From: Paralvinella palmiformis
Lineage: Eukaryota; Annelida; Polychaeta; Terebellida; Alvinellidae
Direction of reading: 5' to 3'
Assembly (NCBI GenBank): GCA_025642065.1
Contig: JAODUP010000458.1
Location: 166,001 to 230,000, forward strand
Length of the DNA stretch: 64,000 nucleotides
Shown here piece after piece: positions 61,020-64,000 of this stretch; position 1 is the stretch's first letter, and every line of letters starts with the position of its first letter. The translations under genes and the position numbers were made by a program. The notes below the pieces were generated by a model, which saw only the letters and a program-made list of their open reading frames with translations, was not told where the DNA came from and searched no databases.

Positions 61020-62128
61020 CCTATATTCTTAATCGATTCGTTTGGTATATCAAATTACTGGTTTGCTCTTCTTACGTTTTACAAACGACCTTCCAATTAA
61101 GACATACTATATTTAGGTTTTAGTATTGCGTGTGAATGTGGGAATACTTAGATTAGTGTATGGATATTTAGATTAGTGTATGGATATTTAGATTGGTGTA
61201 TGGGTCCTTAGATTAGTGTATGGGTACTTAGATTAGTGTATGGGTACTTAGATTAATATAGGAATACTTAGAATAGTGTAGGAATATGTATATTAGTGTA
61301 TGGATATATAGATTAGTGTATGTATATTTAGATTAGTGTACTGATACTTAGATTAATGTATGGGTCCTTAGTTTAGTGTATGGGTACTTAGATTAGTGTA
61401 GAGATACCTAGATTAGTGTAGGGATATGTAGACTAGTGTAGGAATATTTAGATTAGTGTAGGGATATTTAGATTAGGGTAGAAATACTTAGAATAGTGTA
61501 AGAATAGCTAGATTAGTGTAGGCGCTAACCTCACACGGGACGTATGAAAAAAATATGTTAGGGGCGAGTTCTCTACTAAAGGTAATAAATTACGGCACTT
61601 ATCAACTAGATATAACGTGGATGTGTAACCATTTAAATCCGGTTAAACACTGCGTTATACGAGGATAAATTCAATTCGCGGTTGCTTAAAGCGTTTGACA
61701 ATGTTGTCACTGAATGGCCTTTAGAATGACAACAAAAGGTTGTCTGGGTAGAAAAACCAGGAATCCTTTCCATATTTGCGTACATGTAAATTGGAAATAA
61801 ATTCATTCATTCATATTTGCATGTCCTCTTCGTTTACAGTTGATGCAGGTTTAATTTGTTTAAACGATTGTAAACAATTTTTTACCGCGATTAGTTTGCT
61901 GAAAGCGAATAACTGGATCGAGGAAACACACACACAGGCGCGCGCGTGCACACACGCATAGACATGCACTCGGACAGCGACACCTACCGTCTTCTCCATG
62001 CTGGGAGAGAGCTGATTGTCGCGGAGACGCGGTGACGTCATGCCGACTTCCGTCAGAGAGAAGAACGGATCCTTGGGAGGCGGACCACGGCGCTGCTGTA
62101 GCCAGACCATGTTCCACGTGTTGGCCAT
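58086..62128 (-). CDS. Unrecognised small protein, three coding exons, 110 residues
   Basis: Three minus-strand segments join in frame with AG/GT borders. Exon 1 (61988-62128 from the ATG, acceptor at 62169) gives 47 residues, exon 2 (59294-59359) gives 22, exon 3 (58086-58211) gives 41 and TAA. The ATG (GTCATGG) has G at -3 and +4. The product begins MANTWNMVWLQQRRGPPPKD and ends DEGTVKQGKKI. It is soluble-looking and rich in Trp, Lys and Pro, with CKKC near the end and no signal or membrane segment. The acceptor before the ATG and a phase-compatible open frame upstream mean more coding sequence could precede it. Small Trp/Pro/Tyr-rich proteins of this size include ciliary microtubule inner proteins, but I see no specific match and do not claim that function. 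Confidence 0.7.
58297..58402. mobile_element. Hairpin mini-element, copy A
   Basis: 106 bp and near-perfectly self-complementary: TTACAGTTAATCTGTATGAT at the left, its complement at the right, ACCTGAAATTTTCAGGT at the centre. Flanked by TA and TG arrays. Confidence 0.85.
58403..58440. repeat. (TG)n microsatellite between hairpins
   Basis: About 17 TG units separate the two hairpin elements. Confidence 0.95.
58441..58548. mobile_element. Hairpin mini-element, copy B
   Basis: 108 bp, same orientation and layout as copy A, with small differences such as ACCTGAAACTTTCAGGT at the centre. Followed by a TA array and a CG/TG run. Confidence 0.85.
58549..58686. repeat. (TA)n arrays with CG/TG run
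   Basis: TA units at 58549-58577 and 58650-58686. Confidence 0.9.
58687..59293. other. Intron of the small gene, no feature seen
   Basis: TTTGTTTG/TTTATTTG low-complexity near 58780-58870. No exon recognised. Confidence 0.5.
59294..59359 (-). CDS. Small gene, exon 2
   Basis: 66 bases, phase 0 at both ends (TTTCCAG| and AAG|GTAAAT). Encodes VEHLCRPTKASAAKMVESPW, then MK. Confidence 0.75.
59481..59537. repeat. (TA)n microsatellite
   Basis: About 28 TA units. Confidence 0.95.
59774..60335 (-). mobile_element. MITE with TTAAAGGAACAG ends, copy 2
   Basis: Ends TTAAAGGAACAGTTCAG and, inverted, TTATAGGAACAGCTCAT. In reverse orientation it shares ACATCCGGTGCAGCC-type and CTTCCCGCCTTCGAATCTG core blocks with 41864-42342. 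It lies in an intron of the small gene. Confidence 0.7.
60427..60590 (+). mobile_element. SINE family 2
   Basis: Head GTCTGGGTAGAACAGTGGTT, then GGGATGTTTCCCCGGGAAGT and GTAACCAGCACCGAG. A short TCAC repeat follows. Confidence 0.6.
60983..61013. repeat. (TA)n microsatellite
   Basis: About 15 TA units. Confidence 0.95.
61140..61525. repeat. 20-bp minisatellite, about 19 units
   Basis: Units of the form TACTTAGATTAGTGTATGGG repeat without spacers, varying at the last four to six positions. Lies in an intron of the small gene. Confidence 0.92.
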
Positions 62129-62169
62129 GACGTCAGTCCAGCTACGATAACTTCGGCGATATAGTGTGT
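61988..62169 (-). CDS. Small gene, exon 1 (first recognised)
   Basis: 182 bases between CCGTTTCAG| (62169) and ACG|GTAGGTG. The start ATG is at 62126-62128. Coding part ends LRDNQLSPSMEKT, phase 0. The 13 codons before the ATG are also open. Confidence 0.7.
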
Positions 62170-62718
62170 CTGAAACGGAAGTGAGGTATGTCGTACGTCG
62201 GATAGACTGTAGCCACGAGATCATTATTCATTCATAGGGGACGATTTTGCCGAAGACCGAATCACGCTAACGCTGATTGATTTAGTCAGCTGATGACTAA
62301 CGAATGGCGCTCCATATCGGCACCAGCCTTCATCAGCCGAAACCCATCAATCCCGCCTCACCCATCTTCATCACCGATCACCCACATACATCACCACATA
62401 CATCACCATTTCGTGAACATTCCAATACCTATCACCACACCCACACATATATCACTCGTTAACTAAGTCATATACCTAGCTAGCTGTGATGCATTAACCT
62501 AGAGACGTGACTATATTATATCCAGTAACCAGACACGTATCTACCTAGTCAATCAATTGATTACCAGCTTAAGGAATACCTTAATAGAAGACATTAATAC
62601 AAAACATCTTGACGCCGAATCTAACACGATGTGTGATCAATATTTATTTATATATACATAAATCACCTGTAGTACAGTCATATACATAAACATTTATACA
62701 AATATAGACAATGATTTC

Positions 62719-62729
62719 AATATATATAT

Positions 62730-62777
<48 letters not shown>

Positions 62778-62806
62778 AATATATATATAGTACAAATAGA
62801 TTTAAT

Positions 62807-62892
<86 letters not shown>
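62719..62892. repeat. Long interrupted (TA)n array
   Basis: About 170 bases of TA with ATAATATA interruptions, upstream of exon 1 of the small gene. Confidence 0.95.
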
Positions 62893-63032
62893 CTAAATGT
62901 CAGCATAAACATACAATATAAATCAAAGGTCACATAAATCTCTTCAGTTATCTATCTACCAATAAACAGCTCCGTCTTGATCCAGATGAGCACGTGACCG
63001 TTCCGTCCAAACACCACATCACACACCCTTAC

Positions 63033-63459
63033 CTCTCAGATCCGTGTTCCGGCCGATAGTAGTACTAGTTTAGACATGGTGCCCGTACGGTGTCAACACG
63101 GCGATCTCTGTCTTATGTCTTTCATGAGCTAAAACAAATCGACGGTTAAACGGTAGAGCTCGGCCCAGAGCTCGGCGCATGCGTACTGCTCGCTCGTAAC
63201 TCGTCGAAGCCCCGAGGCCTATAGCACCGAACGGACTGCCAGCGCATATACAGGGTTCATTAGACACCGGAGCGAGAGAATTAAGCCAACTAATGCTCTT
63301 AGATCGCTTCCGAACATGTAGGCGTCTCGTTAGACGTACGTGTCGGCGATAATGGCTGTGAATTACCTGTAAAACAAGCGGGCCAACGCGCGAGCCGCTT
63401 AGCAGCGAATACGCTCGAATACGGGGCCAGCCTCGGGCCAGCGAGTCTTCTTCCACCAT
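63033..63459 (-). promoter_or_regulatory. CpG-rich segment, candidate first noncoding exon/promoter
   Basis: GC- and CpG-rich minus-strand segment ending in a strong donor (GAGAG|GTAAGGG, exon end 63033). All three frames are closed just before the donor, so it would be a 5' untranslated exon for the small gene, with the intron ending at 62169. An upstream ATG in good context (CACCATGTC) opens a 13-codon frame. The 129-residue frame at 63070-63459 is Arg-rich without domain signs, and I read it as a by-product of composition. Confidence 0.4.
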
Positions 63460-63517
63460 GTGGAACAGTCCACGGTCATGACAACGGCGTCGTCGGAACC
63501 GAGTAAGGACAACGAAC

Positions 63518-63521
<4 letters not shown>

Positions 63522-63569
<48 letters not shown>
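63522..63569. repeat. (TC)n microsatellite
   Basis: About 24 TC units. Confidence 0.95.
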
Positions 63570-63570
<1 letters not shown>

Positions 63571-63624
63571 AACATGTATATCTATCTACATATCTATTTC
63601 TCTATGTCTGTCTCATTTATTTTC

Positions 63625-63627
<3 letters not shown>

Positions 63628-63682
<55 letters not shown>
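63628..63682. repeat. (ATCT)n microsatellite
   Basis: About 13 ATCT units. Confidence 0.95.
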
Positions 63683-63684
<2 letters not shown>

Positions 63685-64000
63685 CATGTCGCCCTTCCTG
63701 CCTCCCTCCATCTCTCTTTCTCTTCTTCTCCCCCTCTCTCTATGGTTGCTTGGAAGATAGCCATATCAATATCAGAACCAATAGCAACTTGGCTATTGCT
63801 GAAGGTCGTTAGCAACCATTGTTTCGTCTCCATTCATAATTCATGTTTCCTTCTACTACTATCATCCATAAATCGTCCCAAGACGACGTGTTTCATTGCC
63901 GAGTCACTGTCCAGCTGCTTCATGCCGCAGTTGTGGTGCAGTTGGTAGTGTAGTGTGCTGCAAACACTCACCTCAGATAATGAAAACCAAGCCCTACCGA
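63683..64000. other. Window end, no supported gene
   Basis: A possible tRNA-like SINE head (GTGGTGCAGTTGGTAGTGTA) begins near 63930 and runs off the window. Confidence 0.4.

Noticed and set aside
61140..61525. CRISPR-like array
   Set aside because: Twenty-base units abut without unique spacers; it is a minisatellite in eukaryotic DNA.
63070..63459. 129-residue minus-strand frame
   Set aside because: Arg-rich with no domain signs. It ends just before a strong donor in all frames, so it is more likely CpG-rich 5' sequence than a protein.

Overview
The window looks like nuclear DNA from an invertebrate animal. It is AT-rich and full of di-, tri- and tetranucleotide microsatellites, has spliced genes with GT-AG introns, and carries many short interspersed elements, inverted-repeat DNA elements and LINE tails. 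A lophotrochozoan, perhaps a mollusc, would fit the repeat content, but that is a weak inference. I see no sign of bacterial gene organisation.

The main gene is a complete copine on the minus strand, with coding exons running from 33759 down to 9624. I rebuilt it as 14 exon positions, giving about 539 residues: C2A, C2B, then a von Willebrand A-type domain. Every junction has AG/GT borders and matching phase. Its most notable feature is that one exon position is present twice. Exons 25240-25332 and 25103-25198 both encode the calcium-loop segment of C2B, both are phase 0, and only 41 bases separate them. That is too short for a normal intron, so they should be mutually exclusive alternative exons. 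CA repeats (in transcript sense) flank the pair on both sides.

A second minus-strand gene, 62128 to 58086, has three coding exons and a small 110-residue product that I do not recognise. It has a possible noncoding first exon near 63033, in a CpG-rich segment. A third minus-strand candidate is an intronless 190-residue reading frame (52717-52145) in a CpG-rich island, also unrecognised, with basic-Ser motifs. A possible exon fragment lies at the left edge (1-71).

The rest is intergenic or intronic and mostly repeats. There is a THAP/P-element-like relic (715-1381), a hAT element with an 8-bp duplication and a remnant transposase exon (39591-40534), and several pogo/Tigger-like nonautonomous elements (23409-24208 is intact with TA duplications). 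A tyrosine-recombinase-bearing element with inverted ends lies at 20097-21146. There are hairpin mini-elements in tandem (58297-58548), two tRNA-derived SINE families with nested insertions, LINE C-terminal remnants, and four minisatellites. The copine introns have absorbed many of these elements without damage to the exons.
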